From Verrucomicrobiales bacterium (GTDB lineage Bacteria; Verrucomicrobiota; Verrucomicrobiia; Methylacidiphilales; JAAUTS01): DNA of 64,000 nt. The notes beneath the pieces were generated by a model. That model saw only the letters and a program-made list of their open reading frames with translations, had not been told where the DNA came from and ran no database searches. A program made the position numbers and the translations under genes. Within the stretch, counting starts at the first letter, position 1, and each line of letters begins with the position of its first letter. The stretch lies in assembly GCA_031256975.1 (NCBI GenBank), contig JAIRPN010000017.1, positions 1 through 64,000 of the forward strand, read 5' to 3'. Shown piece after piece: positions 51,750-60,200 of this stretch.

Positions 51750-52655
51750 ATGCAGGCAAGGGGAAATGCAAAGGGTCGCGCCGTGGCCCGGGATAATGTC
51801 ACGGCGGCGGTGTTGCGGGAACAATTGGCGGGGTTCCCCGCTTCCGGCGCCAGGCGCGCGCTGCGTCATCTGCTGAAATGGCTGTCCTGCGAGATCGACG
51901 CGGACAATATCATCTGGATTGCCGCCATCCGCGTGTTGGACGGCAGCCAGGCCAAAAACGATCCGTTTTTCGGCTGGCGGCTGCGGGAGCGTTATCCGCT
52001 GCATCCCGACCCGAAACCCTACCAACAGGTGCTGGCCCAGTATTACCAGCCGGAACACTACGGCAAGCTGACCCCCACCTACCGCTCGCGCTCGCACGAA
52101 CCCAAGATCGACCACGTCGGCATGACCGGGCGCGCCTCGCTGGCGGGGGCCGGGCATTTTCGCGTGCACCGCTTGCGCGACAGGGACTGGCTCGATTTCA
52201 ACGCTCTCCGCCGCACGGAGCATTACCGGCTTTATTTTGAATTGCCCGGCATCATCGACCGCATCCTCGTCGGCGTGCCCGTTTCTTCCGCCTGCGAATC
52301 CTTTGTCATGATCCACCGCCACCGGGCGCAGGACGGTTCGCGCCGCAAGCTTTTCACCAGGCGGGAGGCGCAGCTGGCGGGCGAGATCATGCGCGGTGTG
52401 CCCGAATTGCACCGCCGCCTGTTTCTCGGCAACGGCCTGCTTACCGGCGACAAGCCGCTCAGCCCCACCGAGCGGCGCATCCTCAACGGCCTGCTCGACG
52501 GCCTGACCGAAAAGGAGATCGCCTCCGCCATTGGCCAGCGCTTCGCCACCACGCACAAGTACGTCAAATCCCTCTACGCCCGCTACGGGGTCACCAGCCG
52601 CGCCTCCCTGATGGCGCTGTGGCTTTCCGGCTGCCGCTACGCACCCCCTATTTAG
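51750..52655 (+). CDS. LuxR-type helix-turn-helix regulator (301 aa)
   Basis: The last about 60 residues form a LuxR/GerE helix-turn-helix: LSPTERRILNGLLDGLTEKE then IASAIGQRFATTHKYVKSLY and ARYGVTSRASLMALWL. The first about 230 residues are an unrecognised domain (WLSCEIDADNIIWIAAIRVL, KIDHVGMTGRASLAGAGHFR), perhaps a GAF- or autoinducer-like sensor. ATG at 51750 has AGAAGGGTGG upstream; longer in-frame starts are TTG. The next gene, a secreted beta-propeller protein, follows after 45 bp and could be its target. Confidence 0.85.
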   Translation: MQARGNAKGRAVARDNVTAAVLREQLAGFPASGARRALRHLLKWLSCEIDADNIIWIAAIRVLDGSQAKNDPFFGWRLRERYPLHPDPKPYQQVLAQYYQPEHYGKLTPTYRSRSHEPKIDHVGMTGRASLAGAGHFRVHRLRDRDWLDFNALRRTEHYRLYFELPGIIDRILVGVPVSSACESFVMIHRHRAQDGSRRKLFTRREAQLAGEIMRGVPELHRRLFLGNGLLTGDKPLSPTERRILNGLLDGLTEKEIASAIGQRFATTHKYVKSLYARYGVTSRASLMALWLSGCRYAPPI

Positions 52656-52700
52656 GGGTGTATTCATCTGTTGTGGCATTGGCTAGACCATTGGGTACAT

Positions 52701-53690
52701 ATGAAATGCAAATTGTGGCGGGGAGCCATGGGTCTGGGGATTTTTGCCGTGTGGCTGGGCTGCGCCCCGCTGTCGCGCGCGGTCGATACCTTTTATGTGA
52801 GTGTCTATAACCAGTACGGTTCCGGCGGGGAAAACGCCATTCTCAAGGTGACGGATGTCGGCGGTACGCCGGTGGTGACAACCTTCGCCTCCGGTTTCAC
52901 GCAGCCGGAGGGCATCGCCTTTGACGCCAGCGGCAACCTGTACGTGGTGGATATTTCAACGATTTACAAATACAGTCCGGATGGTGTCCAGTCGGTGTTT
53001 GCCTCCGATCCCGTCAGGATCAATGGCCAGCCCACCACGGGGCTGTTCATTGATTCCCACGGCAATGTCTGGGTGCCCGGTGACGGCAGGAGTTCCTATG
53101 CGTCGATCATTGAGTACGACCCGTCCGGCGTCGAGATCAAGACCGTCGTCACCTACGGCGGCCCCTCGGGGTTCGTGGTCGATGCCGCGGGCAACCTGTA
53201 TGTGGCGAATTCGTTCAACGGCAATATCGTCAAGTATGCGCCGGACGGCTCGTCAACGACGCTGGTGACCGACGACAACCTCTACAGCGCCGCGGGACTG
53301 GTCTTCACCCCGGACGGCTCGTTGCTGGTGGCCTGCGGCAGTAAGATTTACGAGGTGCAGGACGGGGCTCTGGTCCTGTACGCCACTCTCTCCGCCACCG
53401 GCGGCGGCATGGTCTTTGATTCCAACGGCAACCTGCTGACGGCGCTGGAATCCAGCGGATCAAAGAACGGCATCGCCATTACCACGCCGGATGGCACGAC
53501 CTCGACCTACCTTTCGCTGAACAAGTACGAATTCCCGAACACCCTGGCCATCGCGCCGGCCACCATTCCCGAGCCGGGGACGAAACTGTTGCTGTTGTCC
53601 GGCTTGCTGGCGCTGGGGCTTTGCTGTGTACGGTTGAAGCGTGACAGCAGGCGGGTCATACTGGCACGCGATCATGAACGGCTGCGGTGA
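52701..53690 (+). CDS. Secreted NHL/SMP-30-like beta-propeller PEP-CTERM protein (329 aa)
   Basis: The signal peptide is GAMGLGIFAVWLGCAPLSRA. The mature part has NHL-like blades with repeating cores (PEGIAFDASGNLYVVD, TTGLFIDSHGNVWVPG, PSGFVVDAAGNLYVANS, AAGLVFTPDGSLLVACG, GGGMVFDSNGNLLTA). The C terminus is a PEP-CTERM signal: IPEPGTKLLLLSGLLALGL then a basic tail (RLKRDSRR). Start at 52701 leaves a normal signal peptide; a TTG ten codons upstream is rejected. It probably acts at the cell surface as a binding scaffold; no catalytic residues can be assigned. Confidence 0.85.
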   Translation: MKCKLWRGAMGLGIFAVWLGCAPLSRAVDTFYVSVYNQYGSGGENAILKVTDVGGTPVVTTFASGFTQPEGIAFDASGNLYVVDISTIYKYSPDGVQSVFASDPVRINGQPTTGLFIDSHGNVWVPGDGRSSYASIIEYDPSGVEIKTVVTYGGPSGFVVDAAGNLYVANSFNGNIVKYAPDGSSTTLVTDDNLYSAAGLVFTPDGSLLVACGSKIYEVQDGALVLYATLSATGGGMVFDSNGNLLTALESSGSKNGIAITTPDGTTSTYLSLNKYEFPNTLAIAPATIPEPGTKLLLLSGLLALGLCCVRLKRDSRRVILARDHERLR

Positions 53691-54017
53691 AACGGATAAA
53701 ATGGGGATCGCGGTTCCCGTGCTTGATCCCCAATTTTCAATTCGCCACCGCTTTGTCTCACCGGATTAACCGGCTTCACTCCCTAACCAATTATTTATAA
53801 GTTGATTTAATCAATAACCGTTCAATATGAGGGCAAGCGTGCCGATTATTGATTTTGGTTTTATTAAAAATTTATACAAAATCGGGTGAATACGCCTGCC
53901 GGTGCTGGTTTATTTGGTGTTTCCAATGACAATTGGAGTGCAATTTAAATCAAACTCATTTATTTATTGAGCTTGAATTGTAACTAAATTGAACCGGAAT
54001 TGTTTATTTTGCCACGA
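53691..54017. other. Intergenic region
   Basis: 327 bp without a gene. AT-rich from about 53780 (CAATTATTTATAAGTTGATT and similar), probably the promoter of the sulfotransferase-glycosyltransferase pair. I see no strong hairpin and no TTGCAA element. Confidence 0.5.
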
Positions 54018-54440
54018 ATGACACAGGCACCCGACTTTATGGCTTCACGGGCGATCACCATGCTGGGCATGCATCGCAGCGGTACCAGTCTGGTCACACG
54101 CGGTATCAGCACGCTCGGAATCCACATCGGGGAGAATTTGATCGACAAGGGACAGGACAATCCGACCGGTTTTTGGGAGGACAAGTCCCTGCACTTGCTA
54201 AGCGAGCGGGTGATGAAATTTTTTGCCCTGAAATGGAACAGCACCCGTTTCATTACTCCCGGACAATGGGGCAAAAAAAGCCACCAGGCTTACGACCTGC
54301 TGCGGCAGTGGCTGGATCTGCAACTGGACCGCAAAGTCACCGGGGCAAGGGTCATGTTCGGCGGCGCCTCCCCCAAGCAAATTTTGAAGAATCTGGTTTG
54401 GTGCTGGAACAGGGGTGGTTGCAGGGGCAACGGAGTGTGA
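54018..54440 (+). pseudogene. Truncated sulfotransferase-like gene (140 aa remnant)
   Basis: The N terminus AITMLGMHRSGTSLVTRGIS is the PAPS-binding loop of sulfotransferases, followed by the typical stretch NPTGFWEDKSLHLLSERVM. Family members usually run to about 250-350 residues; this frame stops at 140 after an unconvincing tail (LVWCWNRGGCRGNGV). The region encoding the 3'-phosphate site and C-terminal half is missing. The GT25 gene begins 28 bp later, suggesting an internal deletion or a frameshift near 54380-54440. The product may be inactive; a short functional protein is less likely. Confidence 0.6.
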
Positions 54441-54468
54441 AGAGCAAAGAAGAGGTCAAATGGGGGCC

Positions 54469-55263
54469 ATGAATTGTTTTGTTATTAATCTGGAATCAGC
54501 GGCCGGGCGCCGTGAAGAAATGTCCCGGCAGCTTCGCGGATTGGGTATTTCCTTCGAGATTTTTCCCGCGGTTGACGGCAGGAAAATGACGGAGCAGGAG
54601 CTTCGGACGCATTACGATGCTGGGAAAGCCGCCCGGGAGCGGGAAAAAATGACCGGGGCGGAAATCGGCTGCGCCCTGAGCCATCTGGGAATTTACCGGA
54701 AGATGGTGGAACAAAATATCCCGCAGGCGCTGGTTTTGGAGGACGATGCGGATTTGTCCCCGGATTTGAAGCCCGTGCTGGAGCGGCTGGCGGAGCATTA
54801 TGCCGCGGAACAGGAGATCGTGGTTCTGCTGAATCATGTGCCGAATTATTTAAAGAGATCCCAGGTAGAGTTGATGGAGGGGCGGACCTTGGCCAGGACC
54901 CACGGCCTGTGCTGGAGTTCGCACGGTTATTTTATCACGTTGAAGGCGGCGCAGCGTATGCTGGAGAGATTGCATCCGGTGTGGATCGTGGCCGATCACT
55001 GGATGAGGTTTCAGGAACTGGGGATTGTGTCCATCCGGGCGCTGGTGCCCTATTGCGTCGGGTTGCGTGAGGCGGCGGAGATCAGCTCCATCGGAGTTCG
55101 CGGGGACAAACAAGGTGGTTTTACCGGCTATCTGCGACGCCATCGCGAGCGGTACTGGCATAGCGGCTTGTTGCATTATCTTTACCGGAAAACGAGGCGG
55201 ACGTTTTCACGGCTGCTTGCAACCCTGAGCAGGGATGTGGTCCGGCAGCAGAAAGACAGATAA
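54469..55263 (+). CDS. Glycosyltransferase family 25 protein (264 aa)
   Basis: FVINLESAAGRREEMSRQL at the N terminus and GCALSHLGIYRKMVEQNIPQ then ALVLEDDADLSPD (D-x-D type metal site) are GT25 hallmarks. Such enzymes add galactose or similar sugars in lipopolysaccharide or surface glycan synthesis. The C terminus is basic and helical (YLRRHRERYW, YRKTRRTFSRLL), perhaps for membrane contact. The start could also be the ATG at 54460, which has GAGG four bases upstream. With the truncated sulfotransferase it suggests a surface glycan modification unit. Confidence 0.85.
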   Translation: MNCFVINLESAAGRREEMSRQLRGLGISFEIFPAVDGRKMTEQELRTHYDAGKAAREREKMTGAEIGCALSHLGIYRKMVEQNIPQALVLEDDADLSPDLKPVLERLAEHYAAEQEIVVLLNHVPNYLKRSQVELMEGRTLARTHGLCWSSHGYFITLKAAQRMLERLHPVWIVADHWMRFQELGIVSIRALVPYCVGLREAAEISSIGVRGDKQGGFTGYLRRHRERYWHSGLLHYLYRKTRRTFSRLLATLSRDVVRQQKDR

Positions 55264-55422
55264 CATCACTTTGTGATGGTCAAAAATTGCCGGCAGAGCA
55301 GTGGCCGGTACTTCTCGATCGCCGCCCGTGTTTTATTCGGGATCCAGCACTGTCCCGGCTGTGGTCATGAATCATTCAGTAAATTGTCAGGGTTTTGGAT
55401 TGTTAACGCCAGGGAAAGCATT
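55264..55422. other. Convergent intergenic region
   Basis: 159 bp between the GT25 stop and the stop of the DUF2017-like gene. I see no obvious terminator stem or gene. Confidence 0.4.
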
Positions 55423-55914
55423 TTAATCTTCGCCAGGCTCCAGCGCCTGCATCAGCAGATGCTGGACGCAGGAGGATAGCCACAACTGGATCAAAGCCTT
55501 GCGGCGTTGGGGCGAGGTTTGGGACGAGGTTAATTCTTCAAAATTGATTTCTTCGATTTCCTCGCGCTCGCTAATGGCGAGCCGCAAATCATTCAAAATC
55601 ATCAGCAACACATGCGTTTGTTCGATGGCGAGCTTGAGGGGTTCATGGGGGATGACGGCCTGCCAGTTTTGCAGCAGTGCCAGGCGGGAGGCTTCGCTTT
55701 CCCTGCGATGCGCCTTCCAATCTTCCTCCTCTTCAAGCGGGGATTTGTAGCTCAGCGGTGTCGGTTTGAGCGACAAAGCCTCGGCCGATTTTTCTTCCCG
55801 CGGCGAATAAAGTTGAATGGCCAAGGAAAATAATTCCGAATAAAAAGAGCGGTGGTCCGCATCAATCCGGATGGTGACAGTCTCGCAATCGCGTGTTATC
55901 TGCAGGCCGTTCAT
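55423..55914 (-). CDS. DUF2017-like protein encoded next to clpS (163 aa)
   Basis: A mostly helical acidic protein with LAIEQTHVLLMILNDLRLAI in the C-terminal third. The LNDLRLA motif is the conserved core of DUF2017, a family I recall as encoded directly after clpS in actinobacteria. Here too it follows the clpS reading frame with an ATGA overlap (55911-55914). Function is unknown; a role as partner of ClpS or the Clp protease is inferred from this conserved order. The middle is rich in Glu/Lys/Arg (EEEEDWKAHRRESEA), probably disordered. Confidence 0.65.
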   Translation of the reverse strand: MNGLQITRDCETVTIRIDADHRSFYSELFSLAIQLYSPREEKSAEALSLKPTPLSYKSPLEEEEDWKAHRRESEASRLALLQNWQAVIPHEPLKLAIEQTHVLLMILNDLRLAISEREEIEEINFEELTSSQTSPQRRKALIQLWLSSCVQHLLMQALEPGED

Positions 55915-56195
55915 GATGCCTGTTCCAATGAGGCCTTGATGCCATAGTCCTTGATGCGTACCGTATAATACTCGCAGCGTTCCTTGTTGCCGGAAAACAC
56001 CACGGAACTGCCGGCTTCATGCACCTCGAGCATATGGCGGGTCGCGGTGTTCTTGTCCATGTGCAGGACGGTGCGGAATACGAATACCACAAAATCCTGG
56101 GTGTTGATATTGTCGTTCCAGACAATGGTCTGCCAGTTGCGCTGGCGCTTGGTGGAAGTTGCCTATTTGACTTCCGGAACTGTCGCGGTCTTGCT
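55911..56195 (-). pseudogene. clpS: ClpS-like adaptor with an in-frame amber codon
   Basis: From GTG at 56195 the frame reads VSKTATVPEVK, then TAG (56163-56165), then 83 codons of ClpS: NWQTIVWNDNINTQDFVVFV, FRTVLHMDKNTATRHMLEVH and EAGSSVVFSGNKERCEYY. ClpS delivers N-degron substrates to ClpAP. The conserved WND and MLEVHxxGxSVV blocks are intact, so the frame after the stop looks under selection. No ATG, GTG or TTG lies between the amber codon and the first conserved strand. Either this is a recent pseudogene, a sequence error, or a start at a rare codon such as ATT. The DUF2017-like gene overlaps its stop. Confidence 0.7.
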
Positions 56196-56464
56196 CACCT
56201 TAACAAAGTAAAAGAAGCGGGTTCATTCATCAAGAGATCAGCGAAGGGAGGGGCAATCCGGACAGGCGATTTGAGGTCATTTTCCATTAGAGGAACTACT
56301 GCGGGGGCGGGGTGCCATGTGTTAAAATTAAAAAGATGGCAGTTTGCCGGGAGACAGTGAAACGGGACTTTACAGGGTCCATAAACAGAGTATTAGTTTC
56401 AGCAAGAATAATACGAATTAACTTATTAAATTTCACGGATAGGTCGACGTTGAGCAAGGGGTAT

Positions 56465-56884
56465 ATGGGCAAGGTTTTAGTTATAGTAGATGATATTTCG
56501 GATGTTTTGGTTCCGCTCGGTAAATTATTTAAAACCCAAGGGTATGAGGTGCATACCTTTCTCAATCCTCTGGCGGCCCTGCACTTTATCCGCAACAACC
56601 CGGCTGATGTGGTGTTATCCGATTATCGCATGCCACAAATGGACGGAGTGACCTTTGCCCGTGTGCTGCGGAATATCGGCTGGACCGGTTCCTTGTTTTT
56701 CATGAGCGGCTACATTGCGGAATTGAACCAGCAGGAATTGATGGGTCTGGGAATCAACGGCATCCTTGAAAAGCCTTTTAATGCGGTGGAACTGATCGAA
56801 TTTGTCACCAGAACCCTGCAGGAGGAAGCCGAGGCTTTGCTTCGTTCGCCCGCCTCCGGCATGCCGAATACTCTCCAGTCTTAG
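56465..56884 (+). CDS. Stand-alone response regulator receiver protein 2 (139 aa)
   Basis: A single receiver domain with D9-D10, D53 in VVLSDYRMPQ, S81 in FFMSGY and K103 in LEKPF, the same positions as receiver 1 at 51157. The two differ mainly at the surface and in the C-terminal tail. ATG at 56465 matches the paralogue; a 51-codon in-frame extension upstream (from 56312) has no homologous content. No kinase or output gene is adjacent. Third positions are more AT-rich than in receiver 1, so the duplication is not recent. Confidence 0.88.
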   Translation: MGKVLVIVDDISDVLVPLGKLFKTQGYEVHTFLNPLAALHFIRNNPADVVLSDYRMPQMDGVTFARVLRNIGWTGSLFFMSGYIAELNQQELMGLGINGILEKPFNAVELIEFVTRTLQEEAEALLRSPASGMPNTLQS

Positions 56885-57253
56885 AGTGCGGTTTCGCATC
56901 GGAAATTCCCAAATAGCAGGAAATATTAGACTTTTGTCTATCAAAAGGCTTTACTGCAATTTGGGAATATATAATCATTGAAGGCGTTCCGGAATTGAAA
57001 AATCCCCGGAAATTGTGTGTGAAGCGAGCAAATTCATTAACCAGGACTTGGTTGGATTTGCCGGAATGAACGAAAGGGAAACATTATGTTAATACTGCGT
57101 TCAGAGCATGCCAAGCTGTTAACCATCAATCGCCGCTAATAGGCTTCTTAGGGTATCTTATAAGAATGGTTTTGTATAAAAAACACTCTTTACTTTTTTA
57201 TCGTATAAATGAAAATACTCGAGTTTCTTTTGCTTTAAGGCAGGGAACGACAT
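56885..57253. other. Intergenic region before the Pmp-like adhesin
   Basis: 369 bp with no supported gene. A 95-codon frame from 57166 overlaps the start of the adhesin in another phase and has no features. The region is AT-rich around 57160-57240, a likely promoter, and AGGGA lies 6 bp before the ATG at 57254. Confidence 0.5.
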
Positions 57254-60200
57254 ATGGAATATTGGCATGTAAATTTTTGGAAGAAACAATTTTGCTCCAT
57301 CATCGATGTGATAGGCAGCGGTGGCTATTGTTGCAAGGTTGTCATCAAAAAAAATACCTCGGTCTGCTTGTTGGTGTTATTGCTGTTGTCCGAGATTGCT
57401 GTAACCCGGGGGCAGACGGTGATAAACACGCGCTCCGTAATTCCGGTCAATAGCGGGAGTGTCTTTGATTCCGGAACTGACAGCATAATTATTGCGGCTC
57501 CTTCCTTTGCCGGCAGTGGCGGGGCGGTTTTGGTGAATGACGGCGGAACTTTGAGTCTGGCCGGGAATGTGGCCTTTTCGGGCAATACGGTTACCGGTGC
57601 GGGCGGCAATGGCGGGGCGGTCGCACTGGGTGCCAACACGGCAATTGTCTTGAGTGGTGGGACTTTGATGTTCTCCAACAACCAGAGTGTCGGCGGCAGT
57701 GGCGGGGCGATTTACTCGGCTGCCGATGTTGCCGTGAGCGGTTCGGGAAACTTGGTGCTGGTCCAGAGCAATACGAGCAATTTATCCGGCGGTGCCATTT
57801 ATTCGGGCGGCGGGATCATCATTAGCGGCAGCCTTGGCGGCATGCTTTTTGCTGACAATTATACGAGTGGCAAGGGTGGCGTGATGCGCGCAAACAATGG
57901 TGGAATTACCATAACAAATTTAGCCAATGGCGGTGATTTCATCATACGTAATAATACATCGGGAACAGGCAATTCATCGACCACCGTCACCACCGCGGCC
58001 GGTGCGCTCAGCGCCACGGGCACGGTGCTTATCAATGGCAATTACGACAATCTGGTGTTTCGTGATAACATTGGTTCCCAAGGCGCCGCCATTTATTCTG
58101 ATTCAAATGTTACCATTAGCGGGGAGTTGGCCAGCATCCTGATGACGTCCAATACCGCTTTTAACAGACAGGAGACCGCCGATGGCGCTACGGGGGGAAG
58201 CGGTTTCAGGCTAGGTGGTGGTGGTGGTGGCGTGATTTATGCAAAAGGCTCTGTCACTATTAGCAATACCCTTGCCGGTGGGGGTAGGTTGGAAATCAGT
58301 AACAACAGGGCTTTTTCGGATGGTGGAGCGATATTTGCTCTGGGTTCAATCAATATCTTGGGTAATTATACCGATATTATCATGACCTCCAATACCGCCG
58401 CGGGCAGCCTGGGCACAACTAACAATCCCGCCATGGGCGGCGTATTGAGAACCGGCAGCGGCGGCGCGGCGGGTGTTGCAACCGGCAATAACGTGGTTAT
58501 TGATACTGTCACGACCGGCAGCATGGTCATGCGGGACAACACTGCCGAAAACTTCGGCGGTGTTATTGATGCGGCCTTGGGCACCGGAATAATTATCAAG
58601 GGCACCTATGGCGCGATTAGCGTGACCGGTAATACCAATACGAGATCTGCCGGCGGGGCTTGGGCTGCCGCAAATGACGTGCTTGTGGACGTCTATACGA
58701 GCGGCACTTTTGAGATGAGCCGCAACACGGCGGTTAGCGGCGGTGGCGCAATTGTGGGATATTACTCGGATGCGACCATCCGGGGCACCTATGGTGCCAT
58801 CCGCTTTGATTCGAACGTTTCCAGTGGTAGTGGCGCCCTGGCTGCCAGCAGCGGTGGCTTTGCCGGCGGCGCGATTGTCACGGCGAGCAACTTTGTTTTT
58901 ACGCCAAACGTCGTGTCCGGCATTGAATTCACCAACAACGCGGCCAATTACGGTGGTGCGCTGGCCACCGGCAATGCCGGCAATCTTGTCTTTGGCGGCA
59001 CATCGGCATGGGTGCTGTTCGACAGCAACACCGCCAACTATAACAACGGCCTTGGCGGCGCGATATACGCGGGCAACGGTGGCCTCGCAATCAGCAACAC
59101 CACGGGATGGCTTAAATTTTCGCGCAACATTAGCGGCAACAGTGGCGGCGCGATTTACACCGCCGGCACGCTAACCATGAATGGCAGCTACGGTGACCTG
59201 GTCTTTGATTCCAACACCACGAGCGTGAATGCCGCCCACGGCGGCGCGATATACGCGGGCCGGCTGAACTTTAGTCCGGCCGCCGCCAGCGGCAGCCTTG
59301 CTTTCACGAACAATCGCGCGGGCGGCAGCGGCGGCGCAATATACGTCAATGCGGGTGGCATAGCCATCGGCGGCAGCTACGGCGGATTGTTTATTTCTTC
59401 CAACACTTCCGCGTCCACGGCCGCCAACACGGGTGGCGGTGCGTTTTATGCGGCCAATGCGGCTAGCGGCAGCATCGCGATCTCCGGCAGTTACGGACGC
59501 ATGGAGATTACCGACAACCAGGCGGCGGGCAACGGCGGCGCATTTTACGCGACTGGGAGTGGTGGTATTGATATTGAAGCCATCGTTGATGGCACACTGT
59601 CTGTTTCCCGTAATGCCGGTAATACCGGCGGCGCGTTTTATGCAAACGCCGGCGGCGTGGTCATTGGCGGCACTTATGGCGGTTTGCAAATTTCCGAGAA
59701 TACGGCCGTGACGTCGAATGGCGGCGCGATTTACAGCGCGGGCACCATCACCATTAGCGGCAACTATGGTGCGGGCGGCATCCTTGTCGATTCCAATACC
59801 GCCGGGGCTGTTGGCGGGGCGTTTTACTCCGGAAAGGATGTCATCATTAGCGCCACGACGACCGGTTCGCTCGCCTTCACCAATAACACTTCCGGTGCCG
59901 GCGCCAACAATTACGGTGGTGTGATCTATGCCGCGGGAAATATTCTGGTCGATGGCTCCTATGCCGGATTGCTCGTTCAAAACAATCTCGCCCGCAACGG
60001 TTCTGGCGGTGCCCTTTTCTCCAATGGCGGAACCCTCGCCATTGTCGGCAACTACGGTGTTGGCGGCATTCTGGTTGATTCGAATACCTCTTCTAATTCC
60101 GGCGGCGGACTTTATGGCGGCAACATCGCCGTTAATGCCGTCACGTCCGGCACGATGGCGATTACCAATAATACGGCAGTCACCAGTGGCGGAGCCCTTT

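Noticed and set aside
51744-52679. 311-codon minus-strand frame opposite the LuxR-type gene
   Set aside because: The plus strand encodes a clear LuxR helix-turn-helix; the minus frame is a shadow.
57166-57453. 95-codon plus-strand frame at the start of the adhesin
   Set aside because: It overlaps the adhesin in another phase, and its sequence has no signal peptide or family; the adhesin ATG at 57254 has a ribosome binding site.
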